Source of the DNA: Kitasatospora sp. SUK 42
GTDB taxonomy: Bacteria > Actinomycetota > Actinomycetes > Streptomycetales > Streptomycetaceae
Assembly: GCF_015776785.2 (NCBI RefSeq)
Contig: NZ_LFMD02000002.1
Span: 2,122,186-2,186,185, forward strand
Direction of reading: 5' to 3'
DNA: 64,000 nt
Positions 34,560-43,471 of the stretch are shown here, piece after piece. Position 1 is the first letter of the stretch. Each line of letters starts with the position of its first letter. Below the pieces are notes generated by a model. The model saw only the letters and a list, made by a program, of their open reading frames with translations, had not been told where the DNA came from and ran no database searches. Made by a program: the position numbers and the translations under genes.

Positions 34560-35237
34560 GTGTCCGCGCCGACGACCCCGCTGCCCGGGGCACTGGCCGG
34601 GCTCGCGCCACTGCTGGACCACTACGGGTACCTCGCGGTGGCGCTGCTCGTGCTGCTGGACAACTGCGGCATCCCGGTGCCCGGCCAGACCATCCTGGTG
34701 CTCGCCTCGGTGTACGCCGGCAGCGGGCACCTGGACTTCGCCGCCGTCCTGCTGATCGCGGCCGGCGCCGCCGCCCTCGGCAACAGCCTCGGCTATCTCA
34801 TCGGCCACACCGGCGGGCGCGCCTTCGTGCACCGCTGGGGCCGCTACGTGCTGCTCACCGAGGCCCGGATCGAGCGCGCGGACGCCTTCTTCGCCCGCAA
34901 CGGCGGCAAGGTGGTCACCGTCGCCCGGTTCGTGGACGGGCTGCGCCAGTACAACGGCGTCATCGCCGGGACGATCGGGATGCCCTGGCGCCCCTTCCTG
35001 CTGTTCAACCTGCTCGGCGCCGTGCTGTGGACGGGCGTCTGGGGAACCGTCGGCTACGTCGCCGGGGCCAACATCGGCACCGTGTACCGGACGGCGGTCC
35101 ACTACCAGCTCTGGTTCGCGGTCGGACTGGGGGTGCTCGTCGCGGCCCTCCTGCTGCGCCAGGTGCTGCGCCACCGGCGCCGACGTGGCTCCGGCTCCGG
35201 CAACGACACCGGCGACGACACCGGCACGGACGCCTGA
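34560..35237 (+). CDS. DedA family membrane protein (SNARE-associated/VTT fold)
   Basis: This 225-residue inner-membrane protein is of the DedA family, linked to lipid (undecaprenyl-phosphate or phosphatidylethanolamine) flipping and membrane potential. Marks are the N-terminal LDNCGIPVPGQTILVLA re-entrant part, GNSLGYLIG, and FVDGLRQYNGVIAGTIGM, with about five hydrophobic segments and a charged Gly/Asp/Ser tail. GTG 34560 gives the shortest sensible start. It follows DUF1918 by 42 bp. Its end lies 1 bp from the end of the convergent PIG-L gene. Confidence 0.9.
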   Translation: MSAPTTPLPGALAGLAPLLDHYGYLAVALLVLLDNCGIPVPGQTILVLASVYAGSGHLDFAAVLLIAAGAAALGNSLGYLIGHTGGRAFVHRWGRYVLLTEARIERADAFFARNGGKVVTVARFVDGLRQYNGVIAGTIGMPWRPFLLFNLLGAVLWTGVWGTVGYVAGANIGTVYRTAVHYQLWFAVGLGVLVAALLLRQVLRHRRRRGSGSGNDTGDDTGTDA

Positions 35238-35238
35238 C

Positions 35239-35997
35239 TCAGCGCAGCGGGAACACCTCGAACGCGACGGCGAAGCGCGTCCCCAGCCGGGTGCCCGCGC
35301 CCCGGCCCACGCCCTCCAGGAACTCCCGCGGATCCGCCATCCCCCCGCCCGGCGCGCCCAGCCCGGCCAGGTACGCCTTGTGCTCCGCCAGCGAGGCGAC
35401 GCCCAGCTCGAAGGACCCGGTGGTGTCCACCGCGTGCTTCGCCCCCGGCGAGCCCGCCGCCCAGATCTGCCGCACGCCGTTCCACGGCTCGTGGCCCTCC
35501 GCGAGCAGCTCGCGGAACACCCAGCGGTTCCCGGCGTCCCGCACCGCGTCCAGGGTGGCCCGGCCGACCGCGACGTGGTCGGCCTGGTTGAGCGTCCTCC
35601 CGCCGTAGGTGTCGCGGAAGTTGCTGGTGATCACGATGTCCGGGCGGTGCCGGCGCACCACCCGGGCGATGTCGCGCCGCAGCGGCAGCCCGTACTCCAC
35701 CACCCCGTCCGGGTAGCCGAGGAACTCGACCGTGTCCACACCGACGACGCGCGCCGAGGCGAGCTCCTCGGCCTCGCGCAGCGGCCCGCACTCCCCGGGG
35801 TCCATCGAGTCGATCCCGGCCTCGCCGCTGGTGACCATCACGTAGACCACCCGCTTGCCCTGGGCGGTCCAGCGGGCGACGGCCGCGGCGCCGCCGTACT
35901 CCATGTCGTCGGGGTGGGGGACGATCGCCAGCGCGGTCCGCCAGTCCTCGTCGACGTGCTCGAAGGGCTCGGGGGGCTCGGGGGGCTGCTCGGTCAT
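35239..35997 (-). CDS. PIG-L family deacetylase (MshB/LmbE-like)
   Basis: This 252-residue zinc-dependent deacetylase is of the LmbE/PIG-L family. The metal site is PHPDDMEYGGAA near residue 30, and QADHVAVGRA near residue 140 gives the further His. TSGEAGIDSMDP is typical. The substrate is unknown; it could be an amino sugar, a mycothiol/bacillithiol-type conjugate or an antibiotic. Start ATG 35997 follows GAGGAGGAG. A -10-like TAGAGT on the minus strand lies about 50 bp upstream. The N-terminal PPEPPEP stretch is a low-complexity leader. Confidence 0.9.
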   Translation of the reverse strand: MTEQPPEPPEPFEHVDEDWRTALAIVPHPDDMEYGGAAAVARWTAQGKRVVYVMVTSGEAGIDSMDPGECGPLREAEELASARVVGVDTVEFLGYPDGVVEYGLPLRRDIARVVRRHRPDIVITSNFRDTYGGRTLNQADHVAVGRATLDAVRDAGNRWVFRELLAEGHEPWNGVRQIWAAGSPGAKHAVDTTGSFELGVASLAEHKAYLAGLGAPGGGMADPREFLEGVGRGAGTRLGTRFAVAFEVFPLR

Positions 35998-36108
35998 GGG
36001 CTCCTCCTCGTGCGGCTCACAGCGGTGCGGCCGTACCGCAGGTGACTCTAGGTGACCTGGACCACGACAGACCGTCAGACACCGGGCGCACCGGCCGCAC
36101 CGGGCGAC

Positions 36109-36139
36109 TTGACCCTGACGCACGGGTCAGGGGTTAGCG
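36109..36139 (+). promoter_or_regulatory. MerR-type promoter with 19-bp spacer and internal dyad
   Basis: A -35 box TTGACC (36109-36114) and a -10-like TTAGCG (36134-36139) are separated by 19 bp instead of 17. The arms CCCTGAC (36113-36119) and GTCAGGG (36126-36132) form a perfect dyad between the boxes. This is the classic layout of promoters remodelled by MerR activators. It lies 63 bp before the MDR gene that shares a transcript with a MerR regulator. Confidence 0.78.
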
Positions 36140-36202
36140 TCCGGGCACCGCGCGGCCGACCGGCCGCCGCACACCCCCCCTTCCGCTGCGAGGAGCGCCG
36201 CC

Positions 36203-37222
36203 ATGGCCCTGCCCACCACCGCCCGTGTCGTCCGACTGGCCGCCCGACCGGCCGGACTGCCCACCCCCGAGGACCTCACCGTGGCCGAGGAGGCGCTGCC
36301 CGCGCCCGGGCCCGGCGAGGTGCTGGTCCGCAACCGGGCCTTCCTGGTCTTCCCCGGGCTGCGCACCCTGATCAGCGGCGAGGGCTCCGGCCTGCCGATG
36401 CCGCACATCGCCCCCGGCGACGCGCTGTTCGGCCCGGCCCTCGGCGAGGTGCTGGCCGCGCCCGGGGACGGGCCGCTGCGCCCGGGCGACCTGGTCACCC
36501 ATTCGTACGGCTGGCGGGACCTCGCGCTCGCCGAGGCCGGGCACTTCACCCCGGTCCCCCCGGACTTCCCGGAGCCGCTGGCCCTGATCTCCGCAGCCTC
36601 GGCCGGCTACGGCGGGCTGACCCGCACCGCCGAGGTGCGCCCGGGCGACGTGGTGCTGGTGCTCGGCGCGGCGGGCGCGATCGGCACGGTGGCCGGCCGG
36701 CTCGCCCGGCTGCTGGGCGCGGCCCGGGTGATCGGCACCACCCGCTCGCCCGCCAAGGCGGAGCGGCTGACCGCCGAACTCGGCTACGACGCGGTGCTGG
36801 TGCCCGGCGGGCGGCCGTTCGCCGAGCAGCTCGCCGAGGCCGCGCCGGACGGCGTCGACGTGGTGCTGGACCTGGTCGGCGGCGAGCAGCTGACCGCCGC
36901 CGTGGACGCGGCCCGCCGAGGCGCCCGGATCGCCCTGGTCGGGGCGCTGTCCGGGCAGCTCGACCCGGAGCTCCCGGGCGGCAGCGCGCCCACGGTGATC
37001 GACGCCTTCCGGATCTGCACCCTCGGAGCGAGCCTGCGCGGCTTCACCCTGCTGGACCACCCGGACCTGGAGGCCGAGTGGCGCGAGCGCTTCGGCGGCT
37101 GGCTGCGCGCCGGGGAGATCACCGTCCCGTGGACTCCGGTCACGGGCATCGATCGGGCCCCCCACGCGTTGACCCGGTTGTTCACCGGAGACACCTTCGG
37201 GACGACCGTCGTGGAGCTCTGA
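36203..37222 (+). CDS. Zinc-free MDR oxidoreductase (quinone/alkenal reductase-like)
   Basis: This 339-residue medium-chain reductase has the nucleotide motif LVLGAAGAIGTVAGRLARLLG and a PTGR-type ending (FTGDTFGTTVVEL). It lacks the catalytic-zinc Cys/His set, so reduction of quinones or enones with NADPH is expected. The start ATG follows GAGGAGC. A MerR regulator gene follows 14 bp later, and a MerR-type promoter precedes, so it is probably induced by its own substrate or an electrophile (inference). Confidence 0.88.
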   Translation: MALPTTARVVRLAARPAGLPTPEDLTVAEEALPAPGPGEVLVRNRAFLVFPGLRTLISGEGSGLPMPHIAPGDALFGPALGEVLAAPGDGPLRPGDLVTHSYGWRDLALAEAGHFTPVPPDFPEPLALISAASAGYGGLTRTAEVRPGDVVLVLGAAGAIGTVAGRLARLLGAARVIGTTRSPAKAERLTAELGYDAVLVPGGRPFAEQLAEAAPDGVDVVLDLVGGEQLTAAVDAARRGARIALVGALSGQLDPELPGGSAPTVIDAFRICTLGASLRGFTLLDHPDLEAEWRERFGGWLRAGEITVPWTPVTGIDRAPHALTRLFTGDTFGTTVVEL

Positions 37223-37236
37223 CCCCGGGAGGCGGC

Positions 37237-37629
37237 ATGCGGATCGGCGACGCGGCGGCAGCGGCGGGCACCACGCCCAGGGCGCTGCGCTTCTACGAGG
37301 AGCGCGGGCTGCTGCCCCCGCCCGCCCGGTCCGCCTCCGGCCAGCGCGAGTACGGCCCCGCCGAGGTCGCCAGGGTCCGGGCGATCCGTCAACTGCTGGC
37401 CGTCGGACTGACGGTGGACGACCTGGTCAGCCGCGTCCACCGCCTGGACCTGCTCTCCGAGGACCCGCCGCGGCGCTGCACGGACGCCCCCGGCCCGGAG
37501 ACCTTCGCCCCGGTGATCGAGGCCCGGCTGACCGCTCTGGACACCGAGATCGCCCGGCTGACCGCGCTGCGGGAACGACTCGCCCGGCACGCCGCCACGG
37601 GGGGAGCGAACGTGCCGGGCGAGGTCTGA
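37237..37629 (+). CDS. MerR-family transcriptional regulator
   Basis: This 130-residue regulator has the MerR winged helix at its start (MRIGDAAAAAGTTPRALRFY, EERGLLPPPARSASGQREY), and a dimerisation coiled coil near residues 90-115. A single cysteine (RRCTD) lies in the middle; no metal-binding CxxC is seen. ATG 37237 follows GGGAGG. It probably acts on the 19-bp-spacer promoter upstream of the adjoining reductase gene. Confidence 0.9.
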   Translation: MRIGDAAAAAGTTPRALRFYEERGLLPPPARSASGQREYGPAEVARVRAIRQLLAVGLTVDDLVSRVHRLDLLSEDPPRRCTDAPGPETFAPVIEARLTALDTEIARLTALRERLARHAATGGANVPGEV

Positions 37630-37651
37630 GGAGCGCCCGCCCGGGGAGGGC

Positions 37652-38869
37652 TCAGGTCGGGTCGGCGGCCAGACGGACGTCGGCCGGTTCGGCCGGGGCC
37701 TCCCGCTGCGGCCAGCGGATCCGGGTCGCGCAGAGCGAGACGATCGCGGCCGAGGCGGCGACCGCGGCCATGCCCCAGACCAGGCTGGTGGCACCGGCGA
37801 TGAAGCCGATCACGGCGGGGCCGGCGAGCAGGCCGGTGGTGCCCATCGCGGCGACCAGGGAGAGCGCGTCGGAGCCCTGCCGGGCGGCGGCCACGTAGAC
37901 GCACGGGGTCACCGCGGCCACGCCCAGGCCGACGCAGGCGAAGCCGAGCAGGGTCGGCACCACGCCGCCGACCAGCAGGGCGAGGGCGAGACCGAGCCCG
38001 GCCAGCAGGCTGCCGACGCGTACGAGCCTGCCGTCACCGAAGCGGGTGCGCCAGCCGTCGGCGAAGATCCGGGCGCAGACCATCATCACCGAGACCACGG
38101 CGATGCCCATCGGGGCGAGCCCGCCGCCCGCGTGCACCACGTCCTTGAGGTAGAGCGCCGACCAGTCGTTCATGGCGCCCTCGGTGACGGTGCCGAAGAC
38201 CATGGCCAGGCCCATCCAGAGCGTCGCCACGGCCGGCAGGGCGAAGCCCTTGCGCTCCTTCTTCTCCGCCGACGAGGCGGCCTCGTCCTGCTGCGGCCCG
38301 TCCGCGAGCAGCCCCGGCCGGGCGGCCACCACCAGCACCGCGAGCAGCAGCGCGGCCAGCCCGAAGTGCGCCGCGAGGGTGCCGGTGAAGGCGTTGACGC
38401 CCGAGGCCAGCAGGGCGGCCAGCAGAGAGCCGGCGCTGAAGGTGGCGTGCAGCCGGGACATCGTGGTCCGCTCGAACCGCGCCTCCAGGGCGGCGCCCTG
38501 GGCGTTCATCGCGACGTTCAGGGCGCCGACCGCGACACCGTCGCAGAACAGCACCAGCAGGGTGACCGGGTAGTTCGGCACCACCGACAGCGCGAGCAGG
38601 ATCACCCCGAGCGCGAGCGCGGACACCACCGAGAGCAGCCGGGAGCCCAGCCGCCGCATCAGCACGGCCACCAGGGGGAAGGACACCGCCGCGCCGATAC
38701 CGCAGGTCATCAGCAGCAGCCCGATCTGGGCCTCGCCCAGGTCGAGCCGCGCCTTGAGCGCGGGCACCTGGGAGACCCAGGTCGCGTACTGGAATCCGAG
38801 GACGAAGAACAGTGCGCCGATGGCCACTTGGGACCGGCGGAACTCGTCGCGAACGGGGGACATGTGCAT
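37652..38869 (-). CDS. MFS transporter
   Basis: This 405-residue MFS protein of the FucP/YbjJ-like group has about 12 hydrophobic segments and a charged central loop near residues 205-225 (AASSAEKKERKGF). It is the last gene of a five-gene operon; its ATG 38869 shares a base with the acetyltransferase stop (TGATG). Export of the operon product is the simplest role (inference). It converges on the MerR gene with a 22-bp gap. Confidence 0.9.
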   Translation of the reverse strand: MHMSPVRDEFRRSQVAIGALFFVLGFQYATWVSQVPALKARLDLGEAQIGLLLMTCGIGAAVSFPLVAVLMRRLGSRLLSVVSALALGVILLALSVVPNYPVTLLVLFCDGVAVGALNVAMNAQGAALEARFERTTMSRLHATFSAGSLLAALLASGVNAFTGTLAAHFGLAALLLAVLVVAARPGLLADGPQQDEAASSAEKKERKGFALPAVATLWMGLAMVFGTVTEGAMNDWSALYLKDVVHAGGGLAPMGIAVVSVMMVCARIFADGWRTRFGDGRLVRVGSLLAGLGLALALLVGGVVPTLLGFACVGLGVAAVTPCVYVAAARQGSDALSLVAAMGTTGLLAGPAVIGFIAGATSLVWGMAAVAASAAIVSLCATRIRWPQREAPAEPADVRLAADPT

Positions 38870-39450
38870 CAGCCCACTTCGGCTCTGGGTGGGGACCCGG
38901 GGATCGGGTCGGTGGAGTGCGGCAGCGGCCAGGCCGGAACGGGGTCGGCCGGGACGGGGTCCAGGGGCATCGCCATGTAGATCGCGCGGGAGCCGTAGCT
39001 CTCCGGCAGGGCGACCTCGGGCCGGGCCCGGTAGCCGAGCGGGTTCCACAGCACGTGCGAACCGCGCACCGCGACCAGGGAGAGCGTCCGGTAGCCGGCC
39101 GCCCGGGCGGTGCCCTCCAGGTGCCGCAGCATCCGGTGGGACAGGCCCCGGCCGCGCAGCTCCTCCGCGATCACCACGTCGTGGGCGTGCAGGTTGTCCG
39201 CCCGTACGCCGCCCTCCTCGGCCAGGCTGAGGTCCGGGCAGCGGAACAGCGGGTACGGCAGGGCGAGCAGGTAGCCGCCGCAGCGGCCCTCGTGCTCCAG
39301 CACGAAGCAGGTCGAGGGCGAGGCCCGGTGCCGGGAGCGCAGCGCCTCGCGGCCCTCGGACAGGCCGCTCGCGGCGTAGGCGCGCTCCTCCAGCGCGACC
39401 ACGGCGTCCCAGTCCTCCTCCCGGAGCAGCCGGATGCGGGTGTCGGTCAT
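38869..39450 (-). CDS. GNAT-family N-acetyltransferase
   Basis: This 193-residue acetyltransferase shows motif A with the acetyl-CoA loop (DVVIAEELRGRGLSHRML) near residue 95 and motif B around VRGSHVLWNPLGYR. The last 30 residues are a Pro-rich tail (DPVPADPVPAWPLP). Its ATG overlaps the upstream decarboxylase stop (ATGA). It may acetylate the amine released by the neighbouring decarboxylase, for resistance or as a biosynthetic step (inference). Confidence 0.88.
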   Translation of the reverse strand: MTDTRIRLLREEDWDAVVALEERAYAASGLSEGREALRSRHRASPSTCFVLEHEGRCGGYLLALPYPLFRCPDLSLAEEGGVRADNLHAHDVVIAEELRGRGLSHRMLRHLEGTARAAGYRTLSLVAVRGSHVLWNPLGYRARPEVALPESYGSRAIYMAMPLDPVPADPVPAWPLPHSTDPIPGSPPRAEVG

Positions 39451-40793
39451 GCGGCGCCTCCGTCCGTGCCGCCGCCGACGCAGGTGTACGGCAGCGGCGC
39501 GAAGCCGTTGAACCCGCGGGTCGCGTAGGCCGTGGCGTACGCGCCGCAGGAGTGGATCCAGACCGGGTCGCCCGAGGCGAGCGCGCGCGGCACCCGCACC
39601 CGGCCACCGTCCTGCCCGTACGCGTCGTCGCTGTCACACGTCGGACCGGCCACCACCGCGTTGACGAACTGCCCGCCCGGATGGGTCGGGAACTCCAGCC
39701 GGTACTGCAACTGGTCCATCTCGTACAGACCGTTGAACTTCCCGCAGCTCAGATAGAGCCAGTCCTCACCCGTGCCGTCCAGACGGTGACGCGAGGAGAG
39801 CCGGGCGACATGGGCGCGGATCGCACCGTGGTCGGCGACCAGGTGACGCCCGGGCTCCACCAGGAACTCCAGCGGGGCCCCGTTGACCGCGCGCAACCGC
39901 TCCATCCCCTCACGGATCACCGCGAACATCTTGTCCAACGGCGGCTCCAGCGCACGGCCCAGCCGGTCCAGCACCCCGAGCGCGGGCAGGCCGCCGCCGA
40001 GGTTGATCCGCTCCGGGGTGATGCCACGCCAGTTGAGCGCCTCCAGCACCGCGGCCAGAGCATCGATCGCCGCACCCCACGCCTCGGCGGTCATCTGCTG
40101 CGAACCGACGTGCACCGACAAGCCGGAGGGCACCAGCCCCGCGGCGCGGGCGGCGCCGAGCACCCGCACCGCGTCCTCGGGCGAGCACCCGAACTTGTGG
40201 CTCAAGCCCCACAACGCACCCTCACCGGTGGTCGCGAGACGGCAGAACACCCGGGAGCCGGGGGCGTGTTCGGTGATCGCCGCGACGTCCTCCAGACTGT
40301 CGGTGGCGAACTCGCGCACCCCCAGCCGGTAGGCCTCGGCGATGTTGCGATCGGACTTGATGGTGTTGCCGTAGTGGACCAGCCCGGGCGCCACGCCGGT
40401 GCGCAGCGCCTGCTCGATCTCCTGCGGGCTCGCCGCGTCGAACCCGGAACCCAGCCCGGCGAGGTGGGCGAGCACCTCGTCCACCGGACAGGCCTTCATC
40501 GCGAACCGCACCGCGACGCCGGGCAGTTCCCCACACAGGGCCGCGTACTGACGCCCGATGCCGTCCAGGTCGTAGACGATGGTGTCCTCGGTGGCGGCCG
40601 CGAGCGCGGCACGCAGAGCGCCGTGGTCGTGCTGGTCGGGGCGGGGCGCGCTGTCCGCGTGCTCGGTGGCCGCGGTGGTCGGGGCGCGGTGGCTGGTCTT
40701 CCGGGCGGCCTCGGGCCGCGGGTGGCCCGCCTTCTGGTGCGGGGCCCTGCCGTGGTCGGCCGACGGGCGCGGTTCGGTGGTCTGAGGTATCAC
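39447..40793 (-). CDS. PLP fold III amino-acid decarboxylase (ornithine decarboxylase-like)
   Basis: This 448-residue alanine-racemase-fold decarboxylase has the PLP lysine K100 in VRFAMKACP, the HVGSQ strand, INLGGGLPALG, VEPGRHLVA and the ODC-type loop GPTCDSDD with the catalytic cysteine. These mark ornithine/lysine/diaminopimelate-type enzymes; ornithine or a related diamino acid is the likeliest substrate. About 60 unusual residues rich in His, Pro and Ala precede the fold. GTG 40793 was chosen because GGGAG lies 9 nt upstream. It sits 19 bp after the DUF6271-like gene in a coupled operon. Confidence 0.88.
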   Translation of the reverse strand: MIPQTTEPRPSADHGRAPHQKAGHPRPEAARKTSHRAPTTAATEHADSAPRPDQHDHGALRAALAAATEDTIVYDLDGIGRQYAALCGELPGVAVRFAMKACPVDEVLAHLAGLGSGFDAASPQEIEQALRTGVAPGLVHYGNTIKSDRNIAEAYRLGVREFATDSLEDVAAITEHAPGSRVFCRLATTGEGALWGLSHKFGCSPEDAVRVLGAARAAGLVPSGLSVHVGSQQMTAEAWGAAIDALAAVLEALNWRGITPERINLGGGLPALGVLDRLGRALEPPLDKMFAVIREGMERLRAVNGAPLEFLVEPGRHLVADHGAIRAHVARLSSRHRLDGTGEDWLYLSCGKFNGLYEMDQLQYRLEFPTHPGGQFVNAVVAGPTCDSDDAYGQDGGRVRVPRALASGDPVWIHSCGAYATAYATRGFNGFAPLPYTCVGGGTDGGAA

Positions 40794-40812
40794 GTGTGAA
40801 CTCCCGGTCCGG

Positions 40813-42126
40813 CTAGCGCGGCAGCCGGTCGGCGGGGGTGGCCTTGCTCGCCCGCACCAGCGGGCCCCACGCGTCGATCAGCAGTGCGAAGTCCTCGATG
40901 TCCGCCTGCGCCTCGTCGAGCAGACGCGTCCGCAGGGACGCCAGGTGGTCGGCGAACTCGGCGTACTTCCCGCCCAGTCGTCGGTAGCAGCGGTCGAGCT
41001 CGGCGAGCCGCCGGTGGTTCTCGGCGCGGTCCGTCGCGGCGCTGCGGCGGGCGGATTCGGCGATCGCCTCGGGCCGGACGCGGTGCCGCTCGTCGAGCAG
41101 GGCCGCGCCGGCCTCCTCCATCTCGGCGTAGACCGGGTGGAGGTAGAGCATGGAGAGCAGGAACTTGGCGTAGCGCTCCTGGTAGGCGGTGAAGCCGCGG
41201 CCGGTACGCCGTTCCGCGGTGTAGTAGTTGACGATGTGCCGGTTGTGCGTCACCCCGGGCAGGGTGGCGTCGTGGACGAGGTGGTGCAGGAAGTAGTCGC
41301 TGCCGATGGTGTCGGTGGCGGGCGGCAGCGGGACGCGCTCGTACACCTCGCGGTCGAGGGCGATGTTGCACATGTCGATCCGCCAGATGTCGGGCCGGTC
41401 GAGCACGGCGCGGTCGCCGGTGAAGGGCTCGCTGCCGGCGCCGACGAAGGACTCGGCGACCAGCTCGCGCCGCTGCTCCTCGGTGGCCCCGGTGGGCGCC
41501 CAGAGCGCGACCACGTCGTGGTAGGCCTCCGGGTCGAGGTCGCGGATCTCCCCGAGGTCGACGGAGAGTTCGCCGATGAAGGAGGCGCCGACCAGGGCGA
41601 CCGGCTTGTCGGCGTGCGCCGGGTCCAGGGTGTGCTCGGTGACGGCGGCGGCCGCGTCGGCGGCCTTGAGCCCGATCGTGGCGAGCTCGTGCTCGATCGG
41701 GAACACCGGTTCACCGTCGAGCAGTTGGTAGCGGCTGTCGGAGTCGCGGCGGTGCACCGAGGCGCAGCCGAGCGCGGCGGCGAGCAGGAAGGCCCGGTTG
41801 GTGCAGGCGCCGTAGGAGACGGCGTCGGGCAGCATCAGGTCGAGCAGCTTGTCCGGCCCGGGCAGGTCGGAGCGCTCGATCGCCTCGCGCAGGAAGGCGC
41901 GTTGGTCCTCCTCGTCCAAGTGGTGGACGACCACGCCCTCGGCGGGCGGCAGCGCGGCCAGCGCCTCGGCGTGCCGGGCGCGACTGGCGGGGTCGGCGGA
42001 GTCCAGCACCAGCAGGTGCACCCGGACGCCGAACCGCCGGGCGGCGTAGGCGGCTTCGGCGCCGATCGCGGTGATGGTGCCGGCGCACTCGCGGTTAGTG
42101 GGCAGGGTCAGGCAGATGTCGCGCAT
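40813..42126 (-). CDS. Glycosyltransferase-like protein (DUF6271-like)
   Basis: This 437-residue protein begins like a GT-A glycosyltransferase (MRDICLTLPTNRECAGTITA). An Asp-rich motif, RRDSDSRYQL near residue 130, follows SYGACTNRAFLLAAALG and could bind metal and nucleotide-sugar. Much of the C-terminal half is helical and charged. I recall close relatives as DUF6271, with moderate confidence. It overlaps the PhyH gene by 19 bp and has its own GGGGAG site before ATG 42126. It may glycosylate, or otherwise use a nucleotide donor on, the amine-derived product of this operon (inference). Confidence 0.78.
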   Translation of the reverse strand: MRDICLTLPTNRECAGTITAIGAEAAYAARRFGVRVHLLVLDSADPASRARHAEALAALPPAEGVVVHHLDEEDQRAFLREAIERSDLPGPDKLLDLMLPDAVSYGACTNRAFLLAAALGCASVHRRDSDSRYQLLDGEPVFPIEHELATIGLKAADAAAAVTEHTLDPAHADKPVALVGASFIGELSVDLGEIRDLDPEAYHDVVALWAPTGATEEQRRELVAESFVGAGSEPFTGDRAVLDRPDIWRIDMCNIALDREVYERVPLPPATDTIGSDYFLHHLVHDATLPGVTHNRHIVNYYTAERRTGRGFTAYQERYAKFLLSMLYLHPVYAEMEEAGAALLDERHRVRPEAIAESARRSAATDRAENHRRLAELDRCYRRLGGKYAEFADHLASLRTRLLDEAQADIEDFALLIDAWGPLVRASKATPADRLPR

Positions 42127-43226
42127 TCCGGCTCCCCCGTCGACTCCGGCTGCTCCTGCGTCTCTTCCCGGACGTGGCCGTTCCAGGACCGCAGGCCGAG
42201 CAACTTCTCCCCCAGCTCGGTCAGTTCGGCGGGCCCGTAGCGCAGCGCCTCGGGCTTCTCGGCGTCCCCGACCAGGGTGCGGTTCCAGTCCGGGGTGCCG
42301 AGGGTGCGCCAGGATTCGACCCGGGAGCGGCGCAGCGGCTCGGACTCCTCCAGGGCGGGCATCATGGACAGGTACTGCACGGCGCGCACCCCGTTCTCGG
42401 AGGTGTTGCGGGCGACGCCGTGGGCGAGCAGACCGTTCCAGATCAGCAGGTCGCCGGCCTTCAACTCGGGCCGGACCACCGGGAACTCCGTACGGTCGAC
42501 GTCCGGGCGGATCGGGTCGCGGCCGGCGGGCTGGGCGGCCTGCCACTCGTTGTAGCGCCGGAACAGCTCCGGGTTGCACTGGAAGCCGCCGTGGTCGGGC
42601 GCGGTGTCGTTGAGCGCGATGATGCCCTGGACGCGCTGCGGCAGCATGCCCTGGGTGGTGTCGACGTCCCAGTGCAGTTCGATGTCGAAGCCCTTGTCGG
42701 TGGGCTCGATGAGCGCGCGGTCGCGGTTGCGGACGTTCGGCGGGTTGAGGTTGAGGCGGTCGAGGGTGACCCAGAGCTCCTCGCTGTCCCAGACGTCGAC
42801 GAAGGCGTCGTAGACGCGCTGCGCCTGGCGGCTGTCCCAGATGAGCTGGTGGTGGTAGGCCTCGACGAAGCCGTAGATGTGCAGGTGCTGGTCGAGTTCG
42901 TCGCGGTAGTCGCGCTCGCGGTACCAGTCCTCCGGGCGGTCGGGCGACAGTCCCTGGAAGTCCCAGGTGAAGTCGAGCAGGCGCCGGGCGGCCTCGGCCG
43001 GGATCGCCTGCTTCACCACGACGTAGCCGTAGGTCTGCCAGAACGCGAAGTCCTCCTCGGAGAGCACCCGCAGGGGGAGCCGCTTGCGCACTTCGCGCAG
43101 CGCCGTGCGGGCCAGGTAGCTCTCGGTGTCCGCGCTGAAGTAGGGGCGCTCGGTGGCGGCCCGGTACAGGTATTCCTCGGCGGGCCCGTCGGGGAGTGCG
43201 TCGGGGTGTTCGTCAGGGCTCGGCAT
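42108..43226 (-). CDS. Phytanoyl-CoA dioxygenase (PhyH) family oxygenase
   Basis: This 372-residue Fe(II)/2-oxoglutarate oxygenase has H185 and D187 in IELHWDVDTT, distal H269 in NGLLAHGVARN, and R281 (GVRAVQYLS) for 2-oxoglutarate. It is longer than average, with about 50 extra N-terminal residues and a C-terminal acidic tail. It opens the PhyH-GT-decarboxylase-GNAT-MFS operon. The 509-bp upstream region holds a dre-like palindrome and two direct repeats. Hydroxylation of an amino acid or of the decarboxylation product is likely (inference). Confidence 0.9.
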   Translation of the reverse strand: MPSPDEHPDALPDGPAEEYLYRAATERPYFSADTESYLARTALREVRKRLPLRVLSEEDFAFWQTYGYVVVKQAIPAEAARRLLDFTWDFQGLSPDRPEDWYRERDYRDELDQHLHIYGFVEAYHHQLIWDSRQAQRVYDAFVDVWDSEELWVTLDRLNLNPPNVRNRDRALIEPTDKGFDIELHWDVDTTQGMLPQRVQGIIALNDTAPDHGGFQCNPELFRRYNEWQAAQPAGRDPIRPDVDRTEFPVVRPELKAGDLLIWNGLLAHGVARNTSENGVRAVQYLSMMPALEESEPLRRSRVESWRTLGTPDWNRTLVGDAEKPEALRYGPAELTELGEKLLGLRSWNGHVREETQEQPESTGEPECATSA

Positions 43227-43471
43227 GGGCGGTCACTCCATGGTTCGTAGTCGACTCAGCGCGTCCTGGGGCGCTCGGTGCGGACACGGCGGATCGGCGG
43301 CCGGTCGTCGGCCGCGTGGGGAATTCGGAGCGCGGATGCGGTCCCGTCCGCATGCGCTCCTTCTCGCCCCTGCCCCCGAGCACGGAACAGCACCACGTCA
43401 GGGGGTCAACTCACCCGCCTGGCAAGGCCACTCACCCAGCATCAGCCATTGGCGAACCGCGCTCCCCATAC

